From DATCSE01 sp036568605 (lineage in GTDB: Bacteria > Pseudomonadota > Gammaproteobacteria > Burkholderiales > Burkholderiaceae_C): a DNA stretch of 9,010 nucleotides. The notes under the pieces are model-generated. The model was not told where the DNA came from and ran no database searches. It worked only from the letters and a program-made list of their open reading frames with translations. Numbering within the stretch: position 1 is the stretch's first letter; the number at the start of each line of letters is the position of its first letter. Positions 8,202 through 9,010 of the stretch are shown here, piece after piece. The stretch lies in NCBI GenBank assembly GCA_036568605.1, contig DATCSE010000210.1:1-9010 (forward strand), written 5' to 3'. The translations under genes were made by a program, and so were the position numbers.

Positions 8202-8444
8202 TGGCTCCTCCGCGATGCAGTTGAATGGCGGCAGAGTTGCCGGGACGAAGGGCGGGAGAATTTCGGTCGGTCCGACCGCTGACCTGACGACAGCGGTCCA
8301 CGAATCGTTTGAGGACAGTTGTCTGACGTTGCGTCGCTGCTCGCCCCGGCGAGCCCGGCGGCTCAGCCGGCCGTTTGTAGTCGATCGCCATGGACCGCTC
8401 TGAGACAGGCCATCGACGACGTTGGCGGTGCCGACGTTCTGCAA
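8202..8444. other. Convergent intergenic region
   Basis: This separates the 3' ends of the outer-membrane gene and the phosphoesterase gene. I see no credible gene in it; open frames crossing it have no recognisable product. It is less GC-extreme than the flanking genes and contains inverted repeats at 8264-8298. A smaller CGGC-TCA-GCCG hairpin lies at 8359-8369, followed shortly by TTT. Terminators for both genes would be expected here, but no clear U-tract hairpin is present. Confidence 0.6.
8264..8298. terminator. Nested inverted repeats, possible bidirectional terminator
   Basis: CGGTCGG (8264-8270) and CCGACCG (8272-8278) form a perfect 7-base inverted repeat around one central base. 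The second arm overlaps GACCGCTG (8274-8281), which pairs perfectly with CAGCGGTC (8291-8298) across a 9-base loop. The two hairpins exclude each other. The location between convergent genes favours a transcription end signal. Neither side has a strong T-run: only GTTT follows a few bases after the right arm, and AAATT (AATTT on the plus strand) follows on the minus side. The terminator role is therefore tentative; a protein-binding operator is an alternative. Confidence 0.28.
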
Positions 8445-9010
8445 TCAAGCAAAGGGATAGGGCCCCGCGAACAAGCCGATCTGCGACAGGTGGCTGACCA
8501 TGCCCTGCCTCGGGTCCCACAAGTGCAGCATCACGCCACGAGGACCGGCGTGGCTGCTGGGCGCGGCGGCGGGTTGCAGCCGCAGGTCGATCTCGGTCGT
8601 CGTGCTGGGGCAGGCGCAGGCGACCGTGTTGGCCCAACGACGCAGCATCGGACGATGGACGTGGCCGCACAACACGAGCTCGATGTTCGCGTGTCGCTCC
8701 AGCACCGCGGCCAACGGGCCCGGGTCGAGGTAGCGGTACGCGTCCATATACGGAATCCCGCAGGTGAACGGCGGATGATGCAGCATCACGATCGTGGGCT
8801 GCGCTCCATTGCTTGCGAGGACCCCCGACAACCACCGCAGGCCCGCCGCGTCGATGTGGCCGTGATGTCCGCCCGGGACGCATGAGTCGAGACCGACGAT
8901 GCGGACGGGATGGCTGTCGACGCAGTAGTGAAGCGGCCCCTGGCCGGGCAGATAGCCCAGGTCGGCGAACGCGGCACGAAAGTTCTCGCGGTCGTCGTGA
9001 TTCCCCGGGA
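8445..9010 (-). CDS. Calcineurin-like metallophosphoesterase, GpdQ/CpdA type, N-terminus outside the window
   Basis: The minus-strand frame is open from the right edge (first whole codon ends at 9008) to the TGA at 8445-8447, giving 187 C-terminal residues. Three metallophosphoesterase metal-ligand motifs are visible in order: PGNHDDR at the start (Asn codon at 9000-9002), HHPPF (His-His at 8775-8780) and GHVH (8655-8666). The earlier DxH and GD motifs must lie beyond the window. The order, the spacing and an ending with AGPYPFA resemble GpdQ-type glycerophosphodiesterases, which carry a similar HYAGPW segment near the C-terminus. Cyclic-nucleotide phosphodiesterase CpdA belongs to the same broad family, so the substrate, whether glycerophosphodiester or cyclic nucleotide, cannot be settled here. 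The enzyme is probably a dinuclear-metal cytoplasmic hydrolase. The TTG at 8829-8831 is an internal Leu, since homology clearly continues upstream of it. The gene is convergent with the surface-protein operon. Confidence 0.87.
   Translation of the reverse strand, partial: PGNHDDRENFRAAFADLGYLPGQGPLHYCVDSHPVRIVGLDSCVPGGHHGHIDAAGLRWLSGVLASNGAQPTIVMLHHPPFTCGIPYMDAYRYLDPGPLAAVLERHANIELVLCGHVHRPMLRRWANTVACACPSTTTEIDLRLQPAAAPSSHAGPRGVMLHLWDPRQGMVSHLSQIGLFAGPYPFA

Noticed and set aside
3762..8444. A 1560-codon open frame on the minus strand opposite the outer-membrane gene
   Set aside because: Its codons lie exactly opposite the sense codons, so a stop would require a sense TTA, CTA or TCA codon. 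Those are avoided in this GC-rich gene, and the openness follows from that. The translation shows low-complexity Ala/Val/Gly-rich sequence and no recognisable domain.
8445..8831. A short phosphoesterase gene starting at the TTG at 8831
   Set aside because: The same frame continues to the window edge and carries the GNHDD metal-binding motif near 9000, so this TTG is an internal leucine codon.
8143..8885. Open frames overlapping the phosphoesterase on both strands (8143-8883 minus, 8319-8885 plus)
   Set aside because: They overlap the frame carrying the GNHD, HHPP and GHVH motifs in the right order and have no recognisable domain of their own.

Overview
The window is GC-rich DNA with dense coding and near-exclusive use of G/C-ending codons. 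This fits a beta-proteobacterium, perhaps a member of the Burkholderiales such as a Comamonadaceae species; that placement is inferred from composition and gene content, not from a marker gene.

The layout is simple. Positions 1-3927 (+) hold the 3' part of a very long repeat protein whose start lies upstream. It has about six SdrD B-like modules, two divergent modules, one DUF11 domain, a final SdrD B-like module and a conserved-looking tail. Positions 3942-8201 (+) encode a complete 1419-residue secreted protein with a signal peptide, an OmpA-type peptidoglycan-binding domain, periplasmic-looking beta domains, and about 900 residues of beta-strand-rich sequence ending in a terminal phenylalanine, as expected of an outer-membrane barrel. 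A 243-base intergenic region with nested inverted repeats follows. Last, on the minus strand and running off the right edge, is the C-terminal part of a calcineurin-like metallophosphoesterase of the GpdQ/CpdA type.

The first two genes are almost certainly co-transcribed: they lie 14 bases apart, or overlap by one base if the earlier of two ATGs is used. The likely picture is a giant calcium-binding surface or adhesin-like protein made together with a peptidoglycan-anchored outer-membrane barrel that could hold or export it. This partnership is inferred from gene order, matching domain features and paired cysteines in both proteins. The phosphoesterase is convergent and probably functionally unrelated. 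No tRNA, rRNA, CRISPR array, insertion sequence or transposase is visible.
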